The position numbers and the translations under genes were made by a program. This document shows, piece by piece, positions 14,722 to 22,265 of a DNA stretch of 36,621 bases. The DNA is from an archaeon. Its GTDB lineage: Archaea > Nanobdellota > Nanobdellia > Woesearchaeales > GW2011-AR9. Numbering within the stretch: the stretch's first letter is position 1; the number at the start of each line of letters is the position of its first letter. The stretch covers positions 78,262-114,882 of the forward strand of contig JAUYKZ010000023.1 in NCBI GenBank assembly GCA_030704845.1, given 5' to 3'. The notes under the pieces were generated by a model. That model was not told where the DNA came from, did no database searches, and saw only the letters and a list, made by a program, of their open reading frames with translations.

Positions 14722-15159
14722 TTACTCGCAAATTTGTTTTAATGTTTTTAACGTCTTTTGATATATAGGCAATGCCATGTTTTCTTTTATTCTAGTTAAA
14801 GCGTAATCAGTTCCATTATATTTCATAAATAAACGGTGACTTTTGCTTGCTTTTTTTGCTTCTTGCATTCGATAAATTTCAAGACCATTATCGCCCCAAA
14901 AAGCTATAGCTTTTCCTGGAACTATCACGGTATCTCCCAGTACTCCTGGTTTGATATCGGTAACTTCCGCTAAAATTACATCTTCAGGTGTATAAACGGT
15001 TGAGGTTATCATTTGATTACCATTTCCTAAGTATCCGACATTTCTAACACCACACACATCGCTGATAGATCCAATCTCGGTTAGAGTTGATCTAAGATCT
15101 CTGGGTGCAGGAGCCATCAAGGCAGCCGTTAATAGTAAGTTTATTGGATTCATTTTCAT
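14722..15159 (-). CDS. Hypothetical protein with signal-like N-terminus
   Basis: A 145-residue protein if started at the ATG 15159, where the N-terminus MKMNPINLLLTAALMAPAP resembles a short signal peptide. A GTG at 15204 would extend it by 15 residues, but a TATA-like TTTATATA at about 15209-15216 would place the transcript start inside that extension. GGTGGGTGA lies about 14 nt before the ATG. The middle has beta-rich sequence (TPEDVILAEVTDIKPGVLGDTVIVPGKAIAFWGDNGLEIYRM). I do not recognise a family. First gene of the operon running to 13257. Confidence 0.55.
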   Translation of the reverse strand: MKMNPINLLLTAALMAPAPRDLRSTLTEIGSISDVCGVRNVGYLGNGNQMITSTVYTPEDVILAEVTDIKPGVLGDTVIVPGKAIAFWGDNGLEIYRMQEAKKASKSHRLFMKYNGTDYALTRIKENMALPIYQKTLKTLKQICE

Positions 15160-15259
15160 TAAAGGGCAGTTGTAATCACCCACCAGTCGTACTAGACATA
15201 GCACCCCCTATATAAACTTATCGTTTTTTAGGCATTTTAAACCATACTCTTTATAAAGA

Positions 15260-15472
15260 ATGGTCAAAAATAAGATTTTTATGACAGATGAAATAACTCA
15301 ACGGGATTTAGAAGAATTTGTTAGATCTATGCTAATTCGCCCAGACCATCACCTTATTTCAAGAGAAATGGGTCACAGATGGCATCGTAAACTACCCTCA
15401 TTGGATTATTACGATAATCGAAGATGTTTTAGTTTCTATGAAGGAAGATTTGGCAAGTTTGAGAGATATTAA
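15260..15472 (+). CDS. Small basic hypothetical protein
   Basis: A 70-residue protein rich in His, Arg and aromatic residues (HHLISREMGHRWHRKL). The ATG is about 22 nt after a TTTTAAA box, consistent with a leaderless mRNA. No family recognised and no cysteine cluster for metal. It ends 50 nt before tRNA-Ile. Real coding is plausible but not certain. Confidence 0.45.
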   Translation: MVKNKIFMTDEITQRDLEEFVRSMLIRPDHHLISREMGHRWHRKLPSLDYYDNRRCFSFYEGRFGKFERY

Positions 15473-15522
15473 GAGATTTTAACTAAGAAAACCTTTTAAA
15501 CATCACTTCTTCCCTTGTCATT

Positions 15523-15726
15523 GGCCCCATAGCTTAGCCTGGTAGAGCGCTGGTCTTATATGACCGTTAATGGTTCAAAGAATTTAATGCCATTAATTGC
15601 TTAGACAGCCAGAGGTCCTGGGTTCAAACAGATGTCACGTCATCTGAAAGACGGAGCGACTTCGCTAACGCTTAGTCACTGAGTTTCAGGAGATAGCGTG
15701 AATCTTTGAGATTCCCGGTGGGGCCA
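15523..15726 (+). tRNA. tRNA-Ile(UAU) with two introns, one in the T-loop
   Basis: The acceptor stem GGCCCCA/TGGGGCC (15523-15529, 15719-15725) is followed by discriminator A15726. The D stem is GCTT/GAGC and the anticodon stem CTGGT/GCCAG (15550-15554, 15608-15612). The loop reads C-T-TAT-A, giving anticodon UAU. Intron 1 is 15561-15606 (46 nt, position 37/38). The T stem CTGGG/CCCGG is split: TTCAAA ends at 15628 and the stem resumes at 15714, giving a second intron of 84 nt (15629-15712, about position 59/60). Exon TCAAA can pair with TTTGA at 15705-15709, as in a bulge-helix-bulge. Mature length is 74 nt. Confidence 0.85.
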
Positions 15727-15731
15727 CTTTA

Positions 15732-15956
15732 TTATCTAATAATCTTGATAATTCCTACCGGGCAATCTTTTGCCGCTAGTTCATTATTTTCTAATTCAAC
15801 GGTGCTTATTTCTAGAATATGTACATCTTTCTTTTTCTTTGAACCAATTAAAACTGATTTGCCATCTTCAGGAGATATTTTCCATTGCTTAGGAGCATGT
15901 TCTACGCATGAATTACAACCGATACAATTTTCCCTATAATGAACTATTTTTGGCAT
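15732..15956 (-). CDS. Single-cluster [4Fe-4S] ferredoxin
   Basis: A 74-residue protein. Cys11, Cys14, Cys17 (CIGCNSCVEHAP) and Cys65 (CPVGII) form the four ligands of the Pyrococcus/Thermotoga-type single-cluster ferredoxin; the fourth cysteine of the first motif in two-cluster proteins is Ala here. It is a small soluble electron carrier. Its start overlaps the end of the chorismate mutase gene by 13 nt, making it the third gene of an overlapping operon with the U32 protein. The likely partner is therefore the Fe-S-dependent U32 enzyme. Confidence 0.9.
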   Translation of the reverse strand: MPKIVHYRENCIGCNSCVEHAPKQWKISPEDGKSVLIGSKKKKDVHILEISTVELENNELAAKDCPVGIIKIIR

Positions 15957-16192
15957 TTGCTATGATTAAATATTTGAACGTAGATTTTTTCAATCAATTC
16001 TTTTGGAACGCCATAAGATGATAATCTCTCAATTATTTCTTTTTCTCTGTTTAAATCTTCTAAAGGCAGATTATTTTTAATTTTATACTCTCTTACTTTC
16101 CTTGTAATTTCAATTCTTTTCTTTAACAAAAGGATTAGTTCTTCATCAGCCAAATCAATCTCATCCCTAAATTTAGTTAATGAATTATTCAT
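15944..16192 (-). CDS. aroQ: Chorismate mutase, AroQ type
   Basis: An 82-residue all-helical enzyme converting chorismate to prephenate. Against the E. coli AroQ domain the active-site residues fall in perfect register, two positions earlier: Arg9, Arg26, Lys37, Asp46, Arg49 and Glu50 (R11, R28, K39, D48, R51, E52). The C-terminal Gln88 equivalent would be Lys82 or Gln81, so the last residue is uncertain. The ATG at 16192 overlaps the U32 stop by 8 nt; an upstream in-frame start adds three residues. No prephenate dehydratase or dehydrogenase gene is in the window. Its position between the U32 and ferredoxin genes suggests that prephenate is made here for RNA hydroxylation. Confidence 0.85.
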   Translation of the reverse strand: MNNSLTKFRDEIDLADEELILLLKKRIEITRKVREYKIKNNLPLEDLNREKEIIERLSSYGVPKELIEKIYVQIFNHSKCQK

Positions 16193-17426
16193 TTTTCTCA
16201 CTTCCAGTTATAACAAAAAATTTATCATTTTGACGAATCTTTTCTTCTATCGGAATTGTTATCAAATCTCCTTTATGAGCGATAGTTACTTCTTTTTCAT
16301 CTAGGAAAATACTCTTAACTTTAGTTTGAACGACTCCAGTAGTTGGTCCAGTGATTAAGATTTCATCGCCGATTTTAATTTCTCCAGATTCTAGATGAAA
16401 TAATCCAATCATCGTATTATTATAATAATTTTGTACTCTGCCAAGATAATCTTTTTCTGTTGTTGCTCTTGATCCATATGTTCCGCTCCATTCGCCTAAT
16501 TCCTTACCTAAATAATAACCACCATGCCAGAATCCTCGATTAAAAACGGATTCTAATTCCTTAGTCCATTTTTCTATTTTTTCTGGAGTATAAGTTCCAT
16601 TAAGGTAACTATCTACGGCTTCCCGATATGCTTTAACTGTAGTGTAAACATATTCAGGTGATCTACCCCGGCCTTCAATTTTAAGAACTTTAACTCCAGT
16701 ATCAAGAATTTTATCAATAAAGCCGATTGTACACAAATCTTTCGGCGACATGATATATTTATTATCAATTTTTAATTCATCACCTGTTTCTTCATCGATT
16801 ACCCTATATTCCCTTCGACAATTTTGTAAACAAGCTCCCCGGTTAGCCGAAGAGTTATATGTTGCAAGACTCATGTAACATTTTCCAGAGATAGCTACAC
16901 ATAAAGCTCCGTGAACAAAAATTTCTATCTGAACTGGGTTACCTGAAGGACCTTTGATATCTTCTTTCTGAACAGTATCTACAATGTTCTTAATTTGCTG
17001 GATTGTTAATTCTCTAGCTAATACTATTACCTCAGCAAATTTAGCATAAAATTTAACGGCTTCAATATTACTTACGTTTGTTTGGGTTGATATATGGACT
17101 TCTAGTCCGATTGAATTAGAATAAGATATCGCGGCAATATCGGAACAAATAACAGCTGTTACTCCTGACTCTTTAGCAGTGTCACAAATTTTTTTCATCA
17201 ATTTTAAATCGTGATCATACACGATTGTGTTTAATGTAAGATAAGTCTTGATGTTATTATTCTTACATATTTCAACAATTTTTTTTAGATCTTCGGTAGT
17301 AAAATTATTTGCAGCTCGCGCTCGCATATTCAACTGTTCAATCCCAAAGTACACGGAATTTGCTCCCGCCTTGATTGCAGCATGAAGTGCTTCATAGGAA
17401 CCAGCTGGAGCCATTATTTCGATCAT
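16185..17426 (-). CDS. U32-family protein, TrhP/RlhA-like RNA hydroxylase candidate
   Basis: A 413-residue protein with a TIM-barrel N-terminus (MIEIMAPAGSYEALHAAIKAGANSVYFG) and the U32 signature EIFVHGALCVAISGKCYMSL then SANRGACLQNCRREY. Four cysteines (176, 183, 199, 203) have the spacing of the Fe-S ligands in bacterial TrhP and RlhA, and a C-terminal beta barrel (about 330-410) follows. In E. coli such proteins make 5-hydroxyuridine in tRNA wobble position 34 or 5-hydroxycytidine in 23S rRNA, and need Fe-S assembly and prephenate. Older annotation as a peptidase is probably wrong. It leads the operon U32, chorismate mutase, ferredoxin, each overlapping the next. Confidence 0.85.
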   Translation of the reverse strand: MIEIMAPAGSYEALHAAIKAGANSVYFGIEQLNMRARAANNFTTEDLKKIVEICKNNNIKTYLTLNTIVYDHDLKLMKKICDTAKESGVTAVICSDIAAISYSNSIGLEVHISTQTNVSNIEAVKFYAKFAEVIVLARELTIQQIKNIVDTVQKEDIKGPSGNPVQIEIFVHGALCVAISGKCYMSLATYNSSANRGACLQNCRREYRVIDEETGDELKIDNKYIMSPKDLCTIGFIDKILDTGVKVLKIEGRGRSPEYVYTTVKAYREAVDSYLNGTYTPEKIEKWTKELESVFNRGFWHGGYYLGKELGEWSGTYGSRATTEKDYLGRVQNYYNNTMIGLFHLESGEIKIGDEILITGPTTGVVQTKVKSIFLDEKEVTIAHKGDLITIPIEEKIRQNDKFFVITGSEKNE

Positions 17427-17523
17427 GAGTAATAATTTTAATGGTTTATATTTAAATTATCTGGTCAGAATAATTTTGTTTAAACTAGAATGATTTTTAT
17501 ATATCCTCAATATTACTACCAGA

Positions 17524-18237
17524 GTGAAGAAAGCAAAACATCACATTATTTCGTACATAATATTAATTTTGATTATAATATTTATTGCCGTAAGTTCTTA
17601 TTTTTCACCAACAATTAAAGCTTATTTTACTCCAACCCATCTTCGCCAATTATTACTTAATCTCGGATTTTTGGGTTATTTTGCATTCATCGGATTAATT
17701 CTTATTTCTGTCCCAACGCCATTGCCAAGTACTCCGATTATTCTTGCAGGCGGATATGTTTACGGACCAACAATTGGAATTACCCTTGCTTTAATTGCTG
17801 GTGCTATCGGTGGAAGTATTTCATTCTATCTTGCAAGATATTATGGTCTGCCGTTAATTAATAAAATTGTAGATAAACACCATATCATCCATTTTAATCA
17901 TGTCTTTAAGAAAAGAGGAGAAAGTGCGGCTTTGATTTCTTTTGCTTTACCTCTTTTTCCAAATGATGTCTTAACATTTTTATTAGGTTTAACCTCAATT
18001 AGTTTCTTAAGATTCATGCTTATCCTCACTTTAGGCCATATTCCAAGGTACGCTATTGTAACAATTCTAGGTAATGATCTGTTCTCCGGAATTAGTACTA
18101 GGACAATTCTAGTTCTACTTCTTGCGGTTATTTTTATCCTAATATCGATATTCAGAGAAAAAATAAAACTACTTGTTTTCAAGGAATTAAAGAAGTTTGA
18201 GAAAAGTGTTAAAAAAACGGAAAAAAATCTTTACTAA
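17524..18237 (+). CDS. VTT/DedA-type (TVP38/TMEM64) membrane protein
   Basis: A 237-residue integral membrane protein starting with GTG at 17524. About five hydrophobic segments are visible. The family core is present: PTPLPSTPIILAGGYVYGPTIG, then GAIGGSISFYLARYYG (the G..G....Y..GR-like motif), then an R-rich loop and FPNDVLTFLLGL. Relatives move phospholipids across membranes as scramblases. The C-terminus ends in a Lys-rich cytoplasmic helix. A TATA-like TTTATATAT lies about 25 nt before the start. The gene is divergent from the U32 operon, across about 100 nt. Confidence 0.85.
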   Translation: MKKAKHHIISYIILILIIIFIAVSSYFSPTIKAYFTPTHLRQLLLNLGFLGYFAFIGLILISVPTPLPSTPIILAGGYVYGPTIGITLALIAGAIGGSISFYLARYYGLPLINKIVDKHHIIHFNHVFKKRGESAALISFALPLFPNDVLTFLLGLTSISFLRFMLILTLGHIPRYAIVTILGNDLFSGISTRTILVLLLAVIFILISIFREKIKLLVFKELKKFEKSVKKTEKNLY

Positions 18238-18269
18238 AACTTTATAAGAAACCTCTTTTTTACTGTTTT

Positions 18270-18668
18270 ATGCCACAGTTTAATACACTTTGTGAATATC
18301 TCGTTGATTTTAATAATGAAAGTATTCCTATTGCATTAAGGGGACAATTAGTTGTCAACAATAGATTTCATACTTTCAGAAATAGTAGACTTGTTGAAGG
18401 ATTATTATTATACTTTAAATATGATATTGAAGATTGGCACGTATTACATAAGGTCTGGCAGTTTGATGATGATGGAAAACTTAATTACCAATCTTCTATT
18501 ACTGAGGGAATTTCAGATGAAATCTGCGTTTACCCGATAGATTTCAGCACCAGACATTTTGAATTCCATTATGAATCATTAAGAGATGCAGATCTTCCGG
18601 ATGATTTGCGTACAAGAACAATTAATCTTATTGGGAGAGTATTGTATGATAAACTTCTTAAATCTTAG
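18270..18668 (+). CDS. Hypothetical protein
   Basis: A 132-residue soluble protein of mixed alpha/beta character with many aromatic residues (RHFEFHYESL, HVLHKVWQFDDDG). No family or motif recognised. The ATG is about 26 nt after CTTTATAAG, the usual archaeal leaderless spacing, which supports both the start and real expression. Its 3' end overlaps the convergent peptidase-like gene by 11 nt. Confidence 0.6.
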   Translation: MPQFNTLCEYLVDFNNESIPIALRGQLVVNNRFHTFRNSRLVEGLLLYFKYDIEDWHVLHKVWQFDDDGKLNYQSSITEGISDEICVYPIDFSTRHFEFHYESLRDADLPDDLRTRTINLIGRVLYDKLLKS

Positions 18669-19308
18669 ATATCTCTTTCTGCAAACCTTCTAACATCTTT
18701 AATTGTTCCTTATAACAATCGTATCTAGCTTCCACATTAATGTAAGATATGTTATTCTTACCACAATAAATAGAAAGAGAACCATCATCTTCAACAATCT
18801 GATTGTCTTGCAGAACAATACTGAATTGACTCTTAAGAGAATTGAATAATCTTAAATCGGTAGTGTAAAAAAATTCATGTGGACCATTACAGCGAGAAAT
18901 TTTAAATTGAGGAAAACTATCTAAAGAGAATTCTCCGCCTTCGTTATTATGAAGCGCGATAATTAAATTGGACTTGTTTAGAATAGCTAAGAGTTCTTCT
19001 CTAAATTTCTTTATAACTTCAAATGCTTTACCATTTGATTCATTTAAAGTTTCCTTGATTCCTTCATCGCTAAAGATTCTATTGGGATCAAATTGGTATT
19101 CCTTTCCTTCTAAAGAAAACGATATTAAACGTTGACCCTGTGCTTTAACTTCAATCAAACAACCACCATATTTTTCAATGATCTTCTTACCAACTGTTAC
19201 AGAAGTAGTTTCGTTTTCATGGAGATTTATGTAAGTTATTTTCGAATCTCCTTTTTGAGAGATGATTAAAGAAACGATACTATCTCCGAGCTTGATCACT
19301 TTGTTCAA
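18658..19308 (-). CDS. M14/AstE-like zinc carboxypeptidase candidate
   Basis: About 216 residues. The start is probably the TTG at 19308, overlapping the TrmB stop as TTGA and preceded by AGGAG 7 nt upstream. The pattern YINLHENETTSV (His-x-x-Glu as zinc ligands), then FDPNRIFSDEGI (substrate-binding Arg) and LIIALHNNEGGEFS (third zinc ligand His) matches the order of ligands in M14 carboxypeptidases and succinylglutamate desuccinylases. The family match is by eye and not exact. Coupling to a TrmB regulator suggests the enzyme or its product is tied to a regulated catabolic or recycling response. Confidence 0.55.
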   Translation of the reverse strand: MNKVIKLGDSIVSLIISQKGDSKITYINLHENETTSVTVGKKIIEKYGGCLIEVKAQGQRLISFSLEGKEYQFDPNRIFSDEGIKETLNESNGKAFEVIKKFREELLAILNKSNLIIALHNNEGGEFSLDSFPQFKISRCNGPHEFFYTTDLRLFNSLKSQFSIVLQDNQIVEDDGSLSIYCGKNNISYINVEARYDCYKEQLKMLEGLQKEISKI

Positions 19309-20015
19309 AACTCTTCTCCTATCTCCCACATAACATCAAAATAACTCTTATATGCTTTAGCTGCTGCTGCATTTTCAATAACTATTCCTTCTGGTTCTTC
19401 TGTCCAAATGATAATGGCTATCTTATCTCCATAAATGTTAGTTACGGCTGGACTTTCTGCGGCTTTGATAAATCTATATTTGCTATTATTGGGGTTTAAT
19501 TCATGTCTACCCTTACGAATTAATAATTTAGTTTTGATATTATTCTCTCTTTTTAATCGTTCAAATTGTTGAGCAAATTCTGGCATTCTTTCTGTAAATT
19601 GTCCTTCTGAACCAAAGACATAATTATTATCTCCACTTCTGGCCATATCTAAGAAAATAGATTTTACTCCTTTAACTCCTTTAAATAATCTAACCTGCCC
19701 TTCGATCTTTGTAGCTCTATGTCTAGCATGTAATTCTGGAAGAATACTTCTTACGCTTTCTTCTTGTTCTTTAACATAATCTAATAATCTTTTTGGACCG
19801 GTTGCTTGAAACCATTTTATTTTTCCAATAAGAACATAACTAGCTAAGCCCTTTTCTGTTAATAACTTTAAAGCGTTATAACAATTACTTCTATCAATCT
19901 TAGCCAATTTAGCAATTCTGCCAGCTTTAGTTGATCCGTAATCGTTTAAAGTTAGATAAACCTTGATTTCATTAGGACTAAATCCCAATTGCTCTAATAC
20001 TTTTTCTGTTTGCAT
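19305..20015 (-). CDS. TrmB-family transcriptional regulator
   Basis: A 236-residue protein. The N-terminal winged helix (about 1-75: LEQLGFSPNEIKVYLTLNDYGSTKAGRIAKLAKIDRSNCYNALKLLTEKGL) is typical of TrmB, followed by a helix and a ligand-sensing region (about 110-230) with YVFGSEGQF and IYGDKIAIIIWTEEPEGIVIENAAAAKAYKSYFDVMW. TrmB proteins usually sense sugars or other metabolites and bind palindromes. A 24-bp inverted repeat lies 39 nt upstream of its start, between this gene and the divergent 20129 gene, and is a likely operator controlling both. Confidence 0.85.
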   Translation of the reverse strand: MQTEKVLEQLGFSPNEIKVYLTLNDYGSTKAGRIAKLAKIDRSNCYNALKLLTEKGLASYVLIGKIKWFQATGPKRLLDYVKEQEESVRSILPELHARHRATKIEGQVRLFKGVKGVKSIFLDMARSGDNNYVFGSEGQFTERMPEFAQQFERLKRENNIKTKLLIRKGRHELNPNNSKYRFIKAAESPAVTNIYGDKIAIIIWTEEPEGIVIENAAAAKAYKSYFDVMWEIGEEF

Positions 20016-20053
20016 TAGAAATCAAAGTTAGTTATCTTTTATTAATCTTTCTA

Positions 20054-20077
20054 TTGTTGTAGATATCCCTACAACAA
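20054..20077. promoter_or_regulatory. Putative TrmB operator
   Basis: Perfect 9-bp arms TTGTTGTAG and CTACAACAA separated by six bases. It sits between the divergent TrmB gene and the 20129 operon, near the TSS region of both. Confidence 0.6.
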
Positions 20078-20128
20078 ATCTTTATGTAAACTCCATGGTT
20101 TTATTATAAAAATAGATGGAGGCACAAA

Positions 20129-20386
20129 ATGGACTGGCGAAATATAACAAAAATGCAAGCAGAAAACAACTATGCCGTGGGAATAACCTACCTCAGAGAA
20201 GGAAAATCAGAAATCGCGAGAGAGTATGCAATAAACGCAGTGCAACTCTATGAACTAGTAAACGTAGAAACACTAGAAGACGCAGCACCGACACGGATGC
20301 GAGTCTTAGGGATAGAGCTACCCGACATCATGCACCAAGATGTAGTAAAGAAACGGTTTGGGCTGGAAAATGAACAAACAAAATAA
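20129..20386 (+). CDS. Small hypothetical protein with T-poor coding sequence
   Basis: An 85-residue helical, acidic protein with a TPR-like helix pair (NNYAVGITYLREGKSEIAREYAINAVQLYEL). GGAGG lies about 6 nt before the ATG, a stronger ribosome-binding site than most genes here. The coding strand has few T residues (about one in six by eye) and many C-ending codons, unlike its neighbours, so the gene may be recently acquired. It is divergent from TrmB across a palindromic operator. No family recognised. Confidence 0.6.
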   Translation: MDWRNITKMQAENNYAVGITYLREGKSEIAREYAINAVQLYELVNVETLEDAAPTRMRVLGIELPDIMHQDVVKKRFGLENEQTK

Positions 20387-20486
20387 GGAAGCAATCGAAC
20401 GAGTAGCTGAAGAGATAATGCGGAAAAATCCTCACTGGCCACAAGAAAAAGCTATCTGGATTGCAACGCGGGCTCTAGGAGCATAA
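20370..20486 (+). CDS. Very small protein, 38 residues
   Basis: The ATG at 20370 lies inside the end of the preceding gene, in another frame, and the product reads MNKQNKEAIERVAEEIMRKN then PHWPQEKAIWIATRALGA. It is amphipathic and coherent, with a short helix, a Pro break and a second helix with Trp. The upstream GGGCTGGA may act as a ribosome-binding site. The same T-poor composition as the 20129 gene continues through it, suggesting a shared origin. Confidence 0.5.
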   Translation: MNKQNKEAIERVAEEIMRKNPHWPQEKAIWIATRALGA

Positions 20487-20537
20487 TCAAGCACGACGCT
20501 ATGAAGCAAATTTCCGAGAAGGAGGAGGAAAAATAAA

Positions 20538-20975
20538 ATGATAAAACCAATAACTTATGTAACAACTTATCGCGGAGTAAATAACTTTGAAATGGGTTTA
20601 CATGAAGGAGAATCAAGAATAGTTATCATTGCTGGGAGTGATAGCCCACCTAGAGAAAGTAGGAATTGGAACATCGTGCCGGCAAGTTTCGCAGGAAAAG
20701 CATACCAAAACGCTCAGGAAGCCGTTCTAGAAATAATCGGATTAGTTGATGAGATGTATGTTTATCTAGGATTGGATGGTGCGGGTCTTGGTTTTGAATA
20801 TGTTGGAGATGCTATGGGCGGTGATGAAGAAAAGGATATCACCTTAGTGGCTTGTGGCTGTGTTCAAAGAAGAAAGGAACTTTTTGCCAGACAACATAAA
20901 TTACCCATCATTTGGGCAGAATGCGGTGGAAGAAGCACTCTAGAAGGAATTGTGAGAGAAAAATTAAGCCAATAG
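20538..20975 (+). CDS. Hypothetical protein
   Basis: A 145-residue soluble protein with GGAGGAGG about 9 nt before the ATG. It has alpha/beta sequence with Gly-rich loops (IVIIAGSDSPPRESRNW, LGLDGAGLGFEYVGDAMGGDEEKDI) and a late AECGGRSTLEGIVREKL. A Rossmann-like or nucleotide-binding fold is possible, but I do not recognise a family. It follows the two small T-poor genes by about 50 nt and probably shares their transcript, while its own composition is like the host genome. Confidence 0.55.
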   Translation: MIKPITYVTTYRGVNNFEMGLHEGESRIVIIAGSDSPPRESRNWNIVPASFAGKAYQNAQEAVLEIIGLVDEMYVYLGLDGAGLGFEYVGDAMGGDEEKDITLVACGCVQRRKELFARQHKLPIIWAECGGRSTLEGIVREKLSQ

Positions 20976-21025
20976 AATGGAGAAATGATAGAACTAAAAG
21001 AGGTGGTAGGTGTTTTCTTCTAATT

Positions 21026-21799
21026 CTATTTCTTAATCGTAAAATCAATCATTAATGGCAAATGATCTGAGAATGGAAAATGAAGTACGGAATATTTTTT
21101 GACCTTTACTTTTGGAGAAGTTAAAATGTAATCTAATCTTCTACTTGGATGCCAAGCTGGTTCTGTTAATGGAAGAGATTGTTTATCAAGAGCAATTAAA
21201 TCTTTCAAATGAGTTTTCTGTAGTAAAACCTTCATTTCTTCTTCACCGTTAAAAGTATTGAAATCTCCCATTAGAATTACTGGGTTCTTAATCTTATTTA
21301 CAATCTTAGTTAATTCTTGAATTTGCATTGCTCTAGTTTTAGGACCTAAAGCCAGATGAGCTAATAGTAAAGTTACTTTCTCTGGACAATTAACGGTAGC
21401 TTCAATTATCATCCGTTTTGTTCCTTCATGAAATACATGGTATTTTACTTTAGTTAAAGGAAATTTTGAGATAATAGCATTCGCTTGCTTGTCAAGGATT
21501 GGAATATGATGAAACAGTTTTAACCATCCTTTCAAGGGATATTTTACTTTTTCAACAAAATTATTTAGCCCTAAACCCTCCTCTAGAAAACGCACTTCAT
21601 CTTTTCCTCGACTTCTAAATGAACCAGTATCTACTTCAACCAATGAAAGAATATCTGGTTTAACCTTATGAAGAGCCGCGATAATTTCCTTATCAAGATT
21701 TTTTGGTGGAAAAAATATTTTCCAGAATTTAAGATACTGATACCAAAGACCTTCCATACCTTCACAATACTCAATATTGTAAACTATAAGTTTAACCAC
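21026..21799 (-). CDS. Endonuclease/exonuclease/phosphatase (EEP) family protein
   Basis: A 257-residue protein with the EEP fold motifs in order: VYNIEY at the N-terminus, DILSLVEVDTGSF (catalytic Glu), LLLAHLALG (His), VILMGDFNTF (the DFN motif), RRLDYILTS (the LDYI motif) and FSDHLPLMIDF (the SDH motif). The active site looks complete, so it should cut phosphodiester or phosphomonoester bonds using Mg2+. The substrate may be DNA, RNA or a phospholipid-like compound. It stands alone, converging on the 20538 gene with a 50-nt gap. Confidence 0.85.
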   Translation of the reverse strand: MVKLIVYNIEYCEGMEGLWYQYLKFWKIFFPPKNLDKEIIAALHKVKPDILSLVEVDTGSFRSRGKDEVRFLEEGLGLNNFVEKVKYPLKGWLKLFHHIPILDKQANAIISKFPLTKVKYHVFHEGTKRMIIEATVNCPEKVTLLLAHLALGPKTRAMQIQELTKIVNKIKNPVILMGDFNTFNGEEEMKVLLQKTHLKDLIALDKQSLPLTEPAWHPSRRLDYILTSPKVKVKKYSVLHFPFSDHLPLMIDFTIKK

Positions 21800-21971
21800 G
21801 TTTCTTTGAAAAGAGTTACCGTATAAAAGGATTGTTAATCACTTTAAAGTCATAAGAAATTTGCTGAAAGTGTCTTGCTCAATCATTTACGATAGAACTT
21901 GAACAAGAACACATGGCTTTCTGGATTTTTCATTGGAAAGATTTTTAATCTGATGGCTAATGTGGATTTTT

Positions 21972-22265
21972 ATGAACGGCATAGATGATAATGAAATTAA
22001 AAGATTACACGATGAAATAATTGAAAATATTCTACCCGAGATTAGAGAATCAATATATACCATAATCGAAAAAAGAACAAATGATTTGATAACTATCGAA
22101 TCTCTATTAGAAGAACTGTTTTCATTTATAGATCATGATGGAGCTCGATTTGAGTTTAAAAAATTAAATACTTATTATAACCAATTAGATCAAATAAGGG
22201 CAGATTATTATTGGAATCAATACGACGATTACATGCTTAATAGAGATGGGGATTTATCTATTTAA
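21972..22265 (+). CDS. Small acidic helical hypothetical protein
   Basis: A 97-residue helical protein rich in Glu, Asp and Tyr (DEIIENILPEIRESIYTIIEKR, DQIRADYYWNQYDDYML). The ATG at 21972 is chosen because an AT-rich box (ATTTTTAA) lies about 27 nt upstream; an ATG 12 nt earlier is possible. It overlaps the end of the convergent aIF2 gamma gene by 8 nt. No family recognised; a small acidic regulator or DNA mimic cannot be excluded. Confidence 0.5.
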   Translation: MNGIDDNEIKRLHDEIIENILPEIRESIYTIIEKRTNDLITIESLLEELFSFIDHDGARFEFKKLNTYYNQLDQIRADYYWNQYDDYMLNRDGDLSI

